A DNA stretch of 28,625 bases from a bacterium UBA2219 (GTDB lineage: Bacteria; Desulfobacterota; Deferrimicrobia; Deferrimicrobiales; Deferrimicrobiaceae), in assembly GCA_002327765.1 (NCBI GenBank), contig DCUH01000090.1, positions 1 through 28,625 of the forward strand, in the 5' to 3' direction. This document shows, in pieces, positions 13,916 to 19,707 of the stretch. The notes beneath the pieces are model-generated. The model had not been told where the DNA came from. It made no database searches and saw only the letters and a list, made by a program, of their open reading frames with translations. The translations under genes were made by a program, and so were the position numbers. Positions within the stretch are counted from its first letter, which is position 1; every line of letters starts with the position of its first letter.

Positions 13916-13944
13916 CAAATATCGCGCCTTGCGATAGATGTCAA
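13916..13944 (-). promoter_or_regulatory. Leftward early promoter (PR-like)
   Basis: On the minus strand a perfect -35 TTGACA (13944-13939) is followed by a 17-base spacer and a weak -10 TATTTG (13921-13916). Operator O1 fills the spacer and its last two bases are the first two of the -10. The predicted transcript starts about 15 bases before the cro-like ATG. Confidence 0.75.
13920..13936. promoter_or_regulatory. Repressor operator O1
   Basis: The sequence is TATCGC-GCCTT-GCGATA, a perfect 6-bp inverted repeat with a 5-base centre. It lies inside the leftward early promoter spacer, so a bound repressor would block that promoter. Confidence 0.8.
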
Positions 13945-13952
13945 GGAGGAAA

Positions 13953-13969
13953 TATCGTACCATGCGATT
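13953..13969. promoter_or_regulatory. Repressor operator O2
   Basis: ATCGT-ACCAT-GCGAT is the same repeat with one mismatch between arms. Its centre is 33 bases from O1 and about 43 bases upstream of the predicted repressor transcript start, just before the -35 element. Confidence 0.7.
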
Positions 13970-13997
13970 TGACGGAATTATCGCTAACGGCTATACG
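13969..13997 (+). promoter_or_regulatory. Repressor maintenance promoter (PRM-like)
   Basis: TTGACG (13969-13974), a 17-base spacer and TATACG (13992-13997) form a good sigma70 promoter. The expected start of transcription, six to seven bases on, falls on or near the A of the ATG at 14004, so the repressor mRNA may be leaderless as in lambda. Confidence 0.65.
13979..13995. promoter_or_regulatory. Repressor operator O3
   Basis: TATCGC-TAACG-GCTATA is a one-mismatch copy of the repeat. It overlaps the spacer and -10 of the repressor promoter, where binding would shut off the repressor's own transcription at high concentration. Confidence 0.55.
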
Positions 13998-14003
13998 GGT
14001 TAT

Positions 14004-14753
14004 ATGGCTGAGAATATTGGAGATATCATTCGGAAGGCGCGGCTAAAAAAAGAACTGACGCAGTCCGGGCTCGCGCAGCGAATCAACGTGGTCCAGTCCC
14101 TCGTTTCCGAAATCGAGACAGGGAAAAAGAATCTGACGCTGGACGTCGTACGATCTCTCCACCGAGCCCTGGGGATTCCGCTGGAGGTGCTCGCGGCGGC
14201 CGCGGAACCAAGCGGAGTGCAGGTTGACGCCTTGTATGTTGCAGAATCGGCCCCGCCGCCCTATGGGCAGACGGAGCCTTTCTCCGTCCGGATCGTCTAT
14301 TCCAAGAAGTTCGAGGAGCCACAGCTCCCCCAGGCGCGGGAGTCCGATTACCTGCCCGTGCCGATCGTCGAGGCGCGCGTGGCCGCCGGCGCTCCGGAGG
14401 TCGTAACGACGGAGCAGGTCGTCGACATTGCCTTCATCCACCGGCGGGCGCTCCACAAGAAGAACCCCCGAGACCTGATTTGCACCTTTGTGAAGGGCGA
14501 CAGCATGTCCCCGATCCTTCACGACGGCGCGATCGTCTGTATTGACACGAAGGCTCGCCCGGAAAGGAATTCGATCCCGCCGGGGTCAATCTGGGTCGTC
14601 CGAAGAGACGAGGGCGTTGTTGTGAAGCACCTGCAGATCGCCGATGGTGCGATCGTGCTGATCTCGGCGAACACGAACTATCCTCCCGAAGTGATCTCCA
14701 ACCCGGAGGCGACCATTGGACGTGTGGTGTGGGCGTGGCAAAGCTTTTCTTGA
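14004..14753 (+). CDS. CI/LexA-like prophage repressor with S24 autoprotease domain
   Basis: From the ATG at 14004 the protein has 249 residues. Residues 5-65 are an XRE helix-turn-helix (KKELTQSGLAQRINVVQSLV, then SEIETG). Residues about 117-249 are a LexA/CI S24 peptidase domain with a cleavage-type Ala-Gly bond at about 128-129 (EARVAAGAPE), the catalytic Ser in GDSMSP (about 167) and the catalytic Lys in GVVVKH (about 208). All elements for RecA-stimulated self-cleavage are present, so SOS induction is expected. An earlier in-frame ATG at 13962 lies 12 bases after AAGGAGG, and would add 14 residues. I prefer 14004 because the helix-turn-helix starts there and the operators lie upstream. 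It is divergent from the cro-like gene. Confidence 0.9.
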   Translation: MAENIGDIIRKARLKKELTQSGLAQRINVVQSLVSEIETGKKNLTLDVVRSLHRALGIPLEVLAAAAEPSGVQVDALYVAESAPPPYGQTEPFSVRIVYSKKFEEPQLPQARESDYLPVPIVEARVAAGAPEVVTTEQVVDIAFIHRRALHKKNPRDLICTFVKGDSMSPILHDGAIVCIDTKARPERNSIPPGSIWVVRRDEGVVVKHLQIADGAIVLISANTNYPPEVISNPEATIGRVVWAWQSFS

Positions 14754-14971
14754 TCATCGCGATCGCCGGTGGTTTACTTCTTTCGTGCGATCGCAAGGAG
14801 GTCGGGCGGTATCAGTTCCATGATTCCTCCAACGCCCTGCTTGTGATCGATACTGTAACCGGCAAGGTGTGGAAGTACGAAGAGGAGGGACGCTTCTGGA
14901 TCCCCGTGCGCTCCCCGGCAGAACAGGACGAGCTGTTGCAAAAGGCCAGGGAGAAAAAAGAACAGAAGTAA
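14729..14971 (+). CDS. Small lipoprotein downstream of the repressor
   Basis: The frame begins with GTG at 14729 (or GTG 14735) inside the end of the repressor gene. The first 20 residues have a short basic start, a hydrophobic core FLIIAIAGGLLL and a lipobox LLSC, so Cys 20 should be lipidated. The following Asp (CDR) is, in enterobacteria, a signal for retention in the inner membrane. The mature 60 residues include TVTGKVWKYEEEGRFWIPV and a charged helical tail. Overlap with the repressor suggests transcription in the lysogen, so a superinfection-exclusion or lysogenic-conversion role is possible. No family name can be given with certainty. Confidence 0.72.
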   Translation: MGVAKLFLIIAIAGGLLLSCDRKEVGRYQFHDSSNALLVIDTVTGKVWKYEEEGRFWIPVRSPAEQDELLQKAREKKEQK

Positions 14972-15342
14972 ACTGCCCCACCTGCGGGACCAGGATCTAT
15001 CGCCTCATCATCTGGTCCCTGGTCCTGTTCTTTATCTCTGTTTTTTTCGCCGTAAAACTCCTCTCCCCTCTCCTTAAGAAACCGCCAGCCAGCGAAGAAC
15101 AAGGGCTCACGCGCCCCTCTGTCCTGCCGCCGATGGCCGGAGATTCGATCCGGCTGCACATGGGGAAGCAGGATGTCCTCCGGGCCTGGGGTTCGCCGGA
15201 ACGTGTCGTTATCTCGCAAAGCGTCGAGGACTTCCGAAAGGAGATCTGGTTCCTTTCAGGCGGCCGGAGGGTGACGTTTAACATGATCGGCACTGTTGAA
15301 TCATTCGAGATGCCTGCCACGCTCCTGCCGTTATCCCGTTAA
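14869..15342 (+). CDS. Membrane-anchored protein with CxxC and BamE/SmpA-like end
   Basis: The frame is open from a GTG at 14869, giving 157 residues, but the first 32 overlap the lipoprotein gene and look unlike a real N-terminus. The protein proper seems to begin near NCPTCGTRIYR (residue 35), followed by one membrane segment (about 46-65, IIWSLVLFFISVFFAVKLL). The C-terminal 60 residues (GKQDVLRAWGSPERV, then KEIWFL and FNMIGTVESFE) resemble the small BamE/SmpA-type fold, in which a 'G.....v...wG.P' motif is typical. No standard start codon lies near residue 35. A frameshift, a non-canonical start or translational coupling is possible. It probably acts at the envelope in the lysogen. Confidence 0.6.
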   Translation: MEVRRGGTLLDPRALPGRTGRAVAKGQGEKRTEVNCPTCGTRIYRLIIWSLVLFFISVFFAVKLLSPLLKKPPASEEQGLTRPSVLPPMAGDSIRLHMGKQDVLRAWGSPERVVISQSVEDFRKEIWFLSGGRRVTFNMIGTVESFEMPATLLPLSR

Positions 15343-15373
15343 TATCTGCACACATAGAGGCGTAATACAAATA

Positions 15374-15390
15374 AATCGCCTGCGGCGATA
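15374..15390. promoter_or_regulatory. Repressor operator, right cluster, site a
   Basis: ATCGC-CTGCG-GCGAT (15375-15389) is a perfect copy of the operator. It is centred 33 bases upstream of site b, the same spacing as O1 to O2 on the left side. Confidence 0.75.
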
Positions 15391-15398
15391 TTTTTTTG

Positions 15399-15427
15399 TT
15401 GACTCGTATCGCCTCTTGCGATACTTG
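15399..15427 (+). promoter_or_regulatory. Rightward early promoter (PL-like)
   Basis: TTGACT (15399-15404), a 17-base spacer and TACTTG (15422-15427) mirror the leftward early promoter. In both the order is TTGACW, two bases, operator, then YTTG, so the -10 shares its TA with the operator. It drives the recombination and small-gene operon. Confidence 0.72.
15406..15424. promoter_or_regulatory. Repressor operator, right cluster, site b
   Basis: GTATCGC-CTCTT-GCGATAC is the best copy, with 7-bp perfect arms. It fills the spacer of the rightward early promoter, so binding would block transcription of the early operon. Confidence 0.82.
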
Positions 15428-15429
15428 TA

Positions 15430-15446
15430 TATCGCAGCCCACGATA
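15430..15446. promoter_or_regulatory. Repressor operator, right cluster, site c
   Basis: TATCGC-AGCCC-ACGATA is a one-mismatch copy centred 23 bases after site b. It covers the predicted start region of the rightward early transcript. Confidence 0.7.
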
Positions 15447-15469
15447 GGGCCCACGGAAGGAGAAAATCG

Positions 15470-15667
15470 ATGCCGATCTCGATCACGAAGTCGACGCAGA
15501 TCTGGGTGCCAGGGCAGGCGGTGAAGGTTGGTTTCCTCAGCCTGGTGGTCGTGGAGATGGTGCCGACGCCCGGCGACGGCCTGCCGGACGCCTACATCCT
15601 TTCGTCGATGGACAAGCGGCGCACGTATCGCTTCGTTCCCCACAACGGGCTCGAGCGACTGGATTGA
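15470..15667 (+). CDS. First gene of the rightward early operon (65 aa)
   Basis: The ATG at 15470 follows AAGGAG at 8 bases; the open frame extends upstream through the operator region but has no start signal there. The product MPISITKSTQIWVPGQAVKV... is a small beta-like protein with VEMVPTPGDGLPDAYILSS and a basic end. It begins about 35 bases after the predicted transcription start, the place where lambdoid phages often keep host-takeover or antitermination genes. No motif supports either role here. Confidence 0.68.
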   Translation: MPISITKSTQIWVPGQAVKVGFLSLVVVEMVPTPGDGLPDAYILSSMDKRRTYRFVPHNGLERLD

Positions 15668-15679
15668 AGGGAGGCCACC

Positions 15680-15889
15680 ATGGCGATCTCGGCACGCGAC
15701 TACGACCGCTGGATCCTCTCGCCACCCGAACACGACAGCGACGAGGAATATTGCGAGGACGGTCTCTGTGGCGTCTGCCCGGGGTGCCGGTTCCAGGAGG
15801 GAGACGAAAAGTACCACCAGAAGCGGGATCAGGAGCTGGAGGACATGAGCAATGAGGAGTTCGAAAAAACGAAGGGAGGTAAGGAATGA
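15680..15889 (+). CDS. Small acidic cysteine-rich protein (69 aa)
   Basis: The ATG at 15680 follows GGGAGG. The central part CEDGLCGVCPGC has four cysteines closely spaced and probably binds zinc or another metal. The N-terminus (ARDYDRWILSPPEHDSDEE) and the C-terminal helix (RDQELEDMSNEEFEKTKGG) are strongly acidic. Its end overlaps the nuclease start (ATGA), so the two are probably translated together. No family recognised. Confidence 0.68.
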   Translation: MAISARDYDRWILSPPEHDSDEEYCEDGLCGVCPGCRFQEGDEKYHQKRDQELEDMSNEEFEKTKGGKE

Positions 15890-16677
15890 GAAGGCTCACG
15901 GTGCTTGACTGGAAGTCGGGAAAGAACGTCGGCGACCCGAAGTTCGCCGGCTACACGGAACACCCGATCCAGGTGTCCGCGTACGCGGAGGCCTACAACC
16001 TCGAGGCGCATCGGCTGGGAAAGGAACGGGTAACGGCCTCCGGCGTCGTCTATCTGGACAAGGAGACGGGGGACCCGCGGTTCATCGATACCACCGCGGA
16101 GATGGAAGCCAACTTCATGGCCTTCTGCGCGGCTCGGGAATACTTCCGGCTGAAGATCGAGCCGACCGCCAGCGACAAGCGGTTCTACAAATTCGAGAAT
16201 GACAAGTTTCCGTCTGTCACGACCGTCCTCGGGATCCTCGACAAGCCGGCGCTGATCCAGTGGGCGGCGAACTGCGCCGTCGACTGCATCAGGGAAGCCC
16301 TTCCGGAGATCCGGAAGAGCAAGACCTCGGCCGAACGGATCGAGCAGCTCCTGACCAACGCCAAGAAGAACTTCCGGGCGGTGTCGCGGAAGGCGATGGA
16401 CATCGGAACCCTGATCCACGACGCCATCCAGACGCACCTGGCCGGCGCAGATCCGTCGAAACTCCTCGACGGCAACGACGCCGCGCAGAACGGCTTCCTG
16501 GCGTTCTTGGAGTGGGCAAAGGGCGTGAAGTTGGAGCCCGTCGCCCTCGAATACAAGGTCTATCACCCCGCCCTGCGGTACGCGGGCACGTTCGATTTCC
16601 TCGGGTACGTGGACCTCAACGGCAACGGCGCCGCGGCTGAGCCCGCAAAGAAAGAGGAGGATCTCGATGTCTTCTAA
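15886..16677 (+). CDS. PD-(D/E)XK nuclease with circularly permuted motif order
   Basis: The ATG at 15886 follows GGAGGTAAGG, and the frame of 263 residues is intact. Residues 1-90 look like the second half of a RecB/Cas4-type phage nuclease: LTVLDWKSGK with the D-x-K motif at 8-10, then QVSAYAEAYN with the conserved Gln at 29. Residues 98-245 look like the first half: KRFYKFENDKFPSVTTVLGI, WAANCAVDCI, the GTLIHDAI motif with His 178, LEYKV with Glu 222 and YAGTFDFLGYV with Asp 237. In usual members the order is H, E, D, DxK, Q. Here DxK and Q come first, and the break falls between the two core beta strands. All active-site residues are kept, so a circular permutation seems more likely than decay. 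It precedes a Sak4-like ATPase and SSB, so it probably makes single-stranded DNA ends for phage recombination. Confidence 0.75.
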   Translation: MRRLTVLDWKSGKNVGDPKFAGYTEHPIQVSAYAEAYNLEAHRLGKERVTASGVVYLDKETGDPRFIDTTAEMEANFMAFCAAREYFRLKIEPTASDKRFYKFENDKFPSVTTVLGILDKPALIQWAANCAVDCIREALPEIRKSKTSAERIEQLLTNAKKNFRAVSRKAMDIGTLIHDAIQTHLAGADPSKLLDGNDAAQNGFLAFLEWAKGVKLEPVALEYKVYHPALRYAGTFDFLGYVDLNGNGAAAEPAKKEEDLDVF

Positions 16678-17788
16678 CGTGAGCATGTTTCACAAAGCCG
16701 AACGGAAGAAAGCGAAACTCCGCTGCGGCCTGGCGGGCCCCAGCGGATCCGGGAAGACGTGGAGCGCGCTGCTCCTCGGGTTTGGGTTGGGCGGAAAGGT
16801 GGCCCTGATCGACACGGAAAACAAATCCGGCGAGCTGTATGCGCACCTCGGTGAATACCACGCCACCCAGATCGCGGCTCCGTTTACCCCGGACAAGTAT
16901 ATTGCCGCGATCAAGGCCGCCGAGGAAGAAGGGTTCGACGTCATCATCATCGATTCCCTCTCTCACGCCTGGGCCGGCGAAGGCGGTCTCCTGGATATGC
17001 AGGGGAAGATCGCCGATTCCGGAAAGGGGAACAGCTACACCGCCTGGCGAACGGTGACCCCGAAGCATCAGGCCCTCGTGGAGGCCATGCTCCAGAGCAA
17101 GGCCCACATCATCGCCACGATCCGGAGCAAGCAGGACTACGTGCAGCAGAAGGACGAGAAGACCGGGAAGACCGAGATCAAGAAGGTCGGGATGGCCCCG
17201 GTACAGCGCGAGGGCATGGAATACGAGTTCACGGTGTTCTTCGACCTGGACATGGCCCATGTCGCAACGGCCTCGAAGGACCGCACGTCCCTGTTCGATT
17301 CCCGATACTTCAAGCCGACGATCGAGATCGGGAAAGAACTTCTCACCTGGCTGAACACCGGGGTGGACCCCGTCTCCCTGCTTCCTCCCCCGCCCAAAAC
17401 GCTGGATGACGTGCCTGTCGGCGGCGATCCCGAAAATACGCGTGCCGCGCTGGACGAGCTCAAGAAGCAGGAAGCCGCAAAAGCGGCCGTTACAGCGGCA
17501 ACCCCTTCCTCTGCCTCGGCCGCAGGCCCTCCCGCCGACGGTCACGGTTCTGACAAGCAGCCCTTCGAGACCCCGATGATCACCGACGAACAGCGCAAGA
17601 AGCTGATGGCCTGCTTCAACGACCTCGGGATCACCAACCGGAACACGCGCCTGAACTGGGTGCAGACGTACCTCCACGACCCCGGGATCAAGAGCGTGAA
17701 GGACTTGTCGAAGGATCGGGCGTCCCGGATCATCGACGCCCTCGAGCACGCGCTGGAAGAAGCCCGGGCGCAGAAAGCGAGCGCGTAG
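16667..17788 (+). CDS. Sak4-like AAA ATPase, phage recombination
   Basis: The start overlaps the nuclease end by 11 bases. The 373-residue protein has a RecA-like P-loop domain: Walker A GPSGSGKT (24-31), ALIDTENKSGEL (about 46-57) and Walker B DVIIIDS (91-97). Ser/Thr-rich DNA-contact-type segments follow, with GNSYTAWRTVTPKHQALVEA near 125-145 and AHIIATIRSKQDY at about 146-158. The C-terminal third has a Pro/Ala-rich linker (about 255-305) and a small helical domain ITDEQRKKLMACFNDLGI to the end. This plan fits phage ATP-binding proteins of the AAA_24/Sak4 type, which work as single-strand annealing or RecA-like recombinases with the phage SSB. The neighbours on both sides support that job. 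Confidence 0.8.
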   Translation: MSSNVSMFHKAERKKAKLRCGLAGPSGSGKTWSALLLGFGLGGKVALIDTENKSGELYAHLGEYHATQIAAPFTPDKYIAAIKAAEEEGFDVIIIDSLSHAWAGEGGLLDMQGKIADSGKGNSYTAWRTVTPKHQALVEAMLQSKAHIIATIRSKQDYVQQKDEKTGKTEIKKVGMAPVQREGMEYEFTVFFDLDMAHVATASKDRTSLFDSRYFKPTIEIGKELLTWLNTGVDPVSLLPPPPKTLDDVPVGGDPENTRAALDELKKQEAAKAAVTAATPSSASAAGPPADGHGSDKQPFETPMITDEQRKKLMACFNDLGITNRNTRLNWVQTYLHDPGIKSVKDLSKDRASRIIDALEHALEEARAQKASA

Positions 17789-18211
17789 ATGGTCACCTTC
17801 AACCACGTACAGCTCGCGGGAAACCTGACCCGGGATCCGGAAGTGAAGTTCCTGGACTCCGGAACGGCCGTCTGCACCTTCGGCCTTGCCGTCAACCGGA
17901 AATACAAGAAGGGCGACCAGGCGATGGAGGAGGTCGGATTCTACGACTGCGAGGCCTGGGGCAAAACCGCCGAGATCTGCGGGGAGTTCCTGGCCAAGGG
18001 GCGCCCCGTGCTGGTCGACGGCCGCCTGAAGCAGGACCGCTGGGAGGACGACAAGGGAAAGCACTCCAAGATCAAGATCACCGTCAACGAGGTCCAGTTC
18101 CTGGGCAGCGCAGAGAAGAAGGAAGGCGCCCAGGGGGCAGCCGAGGACGCCGGGAACGCCGGAGGCGGGAGCGCCGCTCCCCCTGCGGAAGATCCGGACG
18201 ACGCGTTTTAA
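17789..18211 (+). CDS. ssb: Single-stranded DNA-binding protein
   Basis: The ATG directly abuts the stop of the ATPase gene. The 140-residue protein has a complete OB fold: FNHVQLAGNLTRDPEVKF, then TFGLAVNRKYKK, FYDCEAWGKTAEICGEFLAK and PVLVDGRLKQDRWEDDKGK. A Gly/Ala-rich tail ends in the acidic tip DPDDAF, close to the DDDIPF-type tip that recruits partner proteins in bacterial SSBs. It coats single-stranded DNA during phage replication and probably works with the preceding ATPase. It is phage-encoded by context, not the host copy. Confidence 0.93.
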   Translation: MVTFNHVQLAGNLTRDPEVKFLDSGTAVCTFGLAVNRKYKKGDQAMEEVGFYDCEAWGKTAEICGEFLAKGRPVLVDGRLKQDRWEDDKGKHSKIKITVNEVQFLGSAEKKEGAQGAAEDAGNAGGGSAAPPAEDPDDAF

Positions 18212-18232
18212 CTCGTAAAGGAGAGGCATCCG

Positions 18233-18424
18233 ATGGACAAAACGGAGATCAGGTCCCTGAGCGATCGCATCACGGCAATCGAGGAGCGCCTCGGGATCAA
18301 GACCGTACCATGCGCAGGGTACTGCAATCAGCCGACCGCCGAGACTGGCGGGATGTGCCAGGCGTGCCAGGAGAGGGAGCGGCACGAAGTCGCGCAGCTG
18401 AACCGTACCCGGGGGAGGTTCTGA
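18233..18424 (+). CDS. Small zinc-finger protein (63 aa)
   Basis: A good AAAGGAGAGG site precedes the ATG. The N-terminal helix (TEIRSLSDRITAIEERLGI) looks like a short coiled coil, and the C-terminal half has CAGYC and CQAC, four cysteines for one zinc. The stop overlaps the next ATG. It may bind nucleic acid or a host protein; family unknown. Confidence 0.7.
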   Translation: MDKTEIRSLSDRITAIEERLGIKTVPCAGYCNQPTAETGGMCQACQERERHEVAQLNRTRGRF

Positions 18425-18621
18425 TGGATACCGACATCAACATCGGAGCGACGATGGCCCGCCAGCGGGTAGCCGCAAAGGAAGCGGAATTCGACAAGCT
18501 CACCCTCGAGGAGAAAAAGGCACGGTCCAAGCAGCTCCTGGAGGAAGCGCACAAGAACCCGCGGGCGACTTGCTACATGGCCACCTGGTTCCGTGGGAAG
18601 CGGACGATCGTGGCGGTGTGA
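18424..18621 (+). CDS. Small helical hypothetical protein (65 aa)
   Basis: The ATG overlaps the previous stop (TGATG), so it is probably translated by coupling; the longer upstream frame is a shadow. The product is mostly one charged helix (QRVAAKEAEFDKLTLEEKKA) with an end CYMATWFRGKRTIVAV. No motif recognised. Confidence 0.65.
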   Translation: MDTDINIGATMARQRVAAKEAEFDKLTLEEKKARSKQLLEEAHKNPRATCYMATWFRGKRTIVAV

Positions 18622-18623
18622 TC

Positions 18624-18673
18624 CCGCCCCTCGGGGCGGCGAGGACCGGCCCGCGCCAGCCGCCAATCGGCGG
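18624..18673 (+). other. Two small hairpins in a 56-base spacer
   Basis: The spacer between two small genes holds CCGCCC-CTCG-GGGCGG (18624-18639) and CCGCC-AATC-GGCGG (18660-18673). The second ends four bases before an ATG. There is no U-run, so these look like mRNA stability or translation-control elements rather than terminators. Confidence 0.45.
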
Positions 18674-18677
18674 GGCC

Positions 18678-18896
18678 ATGAAGGAGAAGACGGTGGAGAA
18701 AAGCATAGTAATCGACGAGGTTGGCAACGCCTACAGGATCCAGTTGCAGGTCCGGAAGGACGACGCGGCAGAGGATCACGGCAAACCGGTGGTGGTGCTC
18801 GATACCGCCAAGGACGAGGAAATCGGGAAGGCGGTCCGCGCGCTGTTTCGAACCCGGGTGAGGGCAAAGAAGGAGAAGGTGGAGGTCGGGGCATGA
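18678..18896 (+). CDS. Small hypothetical protein (72 aa)
   Basis: The ATG at 18678 is one choice, and a GTG at 18693 with an AAGGAG site six bases before it is an equally good one (67 aa). The product has EKSIVIDEVGNAYRIQLQV, a strand-rich start, then a helical basic end KKEKVEVGA. No motif recognised. It overlaps the next gene at ATGA. Confidence 0.6.
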   Translation: MKEKTVEKSIVIDEVGNAYRIQLQVRKDDAAEDHGKPVVVLDTAKDEEIGKAVRALFRTRVRAKKEKVEVGA

Positions 18897-19186
18897 ACCT
18901 GACGGAGAAGGAAGCGCGCAAGAAAGAATGTCCTTACAGGTTTTCCCGCGATCCGGACAGATGGACGACGCTCTGCGTCGCCTCCGAATGCATGGCATGG
19001 CGGACGTCCATGAACAACTCCGGGGGTCACGTCATGAAGCAAGTTGCGCCGCCAACCCCGTGTAAGAACTGCGGCGGGGCCGGGCATATCGACGGTGACT
19101 GTTGCGCGGAGTGCGAGGGTGACGGGAATATCGGCCACTTCGAGCGCACCGGCTATTGCGGCCTCGCCGGGAAACCGGAGTCGTGA
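18893..19186 (+). CDS. Zinc-binding protein with DnaJ-type motifs (97 aa)
   Basis: The ATG overlaps the upstream TGA. The N-terminal part has CPYRF and C-x5-C spacing (LCVASECMAW), perhaps one metal site. The C-terminal part has CKNCGGAGHIDGDCCAECEG, matching the CxxCxGxG pattern of DnaJ cysteine-rich domains. It is similar in style to the gene at 9194-9424 in the other arm. It may bind partner proteins or nucleic acid. Confidence 0.68.
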   Translation: MNLTEKEARKKECPYRFSRDPDRWTTLCVASECMAWRTSMNNSGGHVMKQVAPPTPCKNCGGAGHIDGDCCAECEGDGNIGHFERTGYCGLAGKPES

Positions 19187-19187
19187 C

Positions 19188-19388
19188 ATGGCCTCCCTCC
19201 GCCGCGTACGGAAGATCGCCTGCGACGGGAAGGTGCGGCACGAGACCAAGGGGGCGGCGTACGTTGCCGCCCACCGCACCGGGAACGGGCGAGAAGTGAA
19301 ACCCTACAAGTGCCAGTTCTGCGGATGCTGGCACGTCGGCCACCAGCCCACGGGGCCGAAAAGGAGACGGCAATGGAAAACCGTATAA
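19188..19388 (+). CDS. Small C2H2-like zinc-finger protein (66 aa)
   Basis: I chose the ATG at 19188, immediately after the previous stop; the longer frame upstream is a shadow. The protein is very basic and carries YKCQFCGCWHVGHQ, a 'C-x2-C-x3-H-x2-H' arrangement seen in many small phage proteins. The ends are Arg/Lys-rich, so nucleic-acid binding is likely. Confidence 0.7.
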   Translation: MASLRRVRKIACDGKVRHETKGAAYVAAHRTGNGREVKPYKCQFCGCWHVGHQPTGPKRRRQWKTV

Positions 19389-19537
19389 GGCAGTTCATCC
19401 GGGAAGCCCTGGAAAGGACCACCTGCTTCTTCGCCGGTCACGATCCGACGGAGAACGACGTAAACGGGTACCGTCTCTGCAGGACCTGCGGTGCGCTGCT
19501 GAAGGACAGGGAGCCGGAGGCGAGGGCCGCGCGATGA
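19373..19537 (+). CDS. Very small protein with one CxxC (54 aa)
   Basis: The ATG at 19373 follows AAAAGGAG and overlaps the end of the preceding gene by 16 bases. The N-terminal half is a basic helix (MENRIRQFIREALERTTCFF), followed by GHD and CRTCGALLKD. One Cys before the His plus CxxC may form a zinc site. Family unknown. Confidence 0.6.
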   Translation: MENRIRQFIREALERTTCFFAGHDPTENDVNGYRLCRTCGALLKDREPEARAAR

Positions 19538-19707
19538 CTCACTCCTGCCACCAGTGCAAGCATTGGGAGCCCGGGGAGATCGACGAAGAGATGGGCCGGA
19601 TCGGTAAATGCGCCCTGGCGCGGAAGAAGTACCAGGGCGACGTCACCAGACCATGGTCGTACCCCGCCTGCAAGGGATTCGAGAAGAGGGGGGAGAGGAA
19701 GCGATAA
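19534..19707 (+). CDS. Small zinc-ribbon phage protein (57 aa)
   Basis: The ATG overlaps the previous TGA and the stop overlaps the next ATG. The product MTHSCHQCKHWEPGE has CHQC, then GKCAL and YPACKGFE. The pattern 'C..C.HW....G.C......PAC.GFE' is a recurrent small phage zinc-ribbon protein. Function unknown. Confidence 0.68.
   Translation: MTHSCHQCKHWEPGEIDEEMGRIGKCALARKKYQGDVTRPWSYPACKGFEKRGERKR

Noticed and set aside
15296..15469. Upstream extension of the first rightward early gene through the operator region
   Set aside because: It would place coding sequence across three operators and a promoter and has no ribosome site; the ATG at 15470 has AAGGAG.
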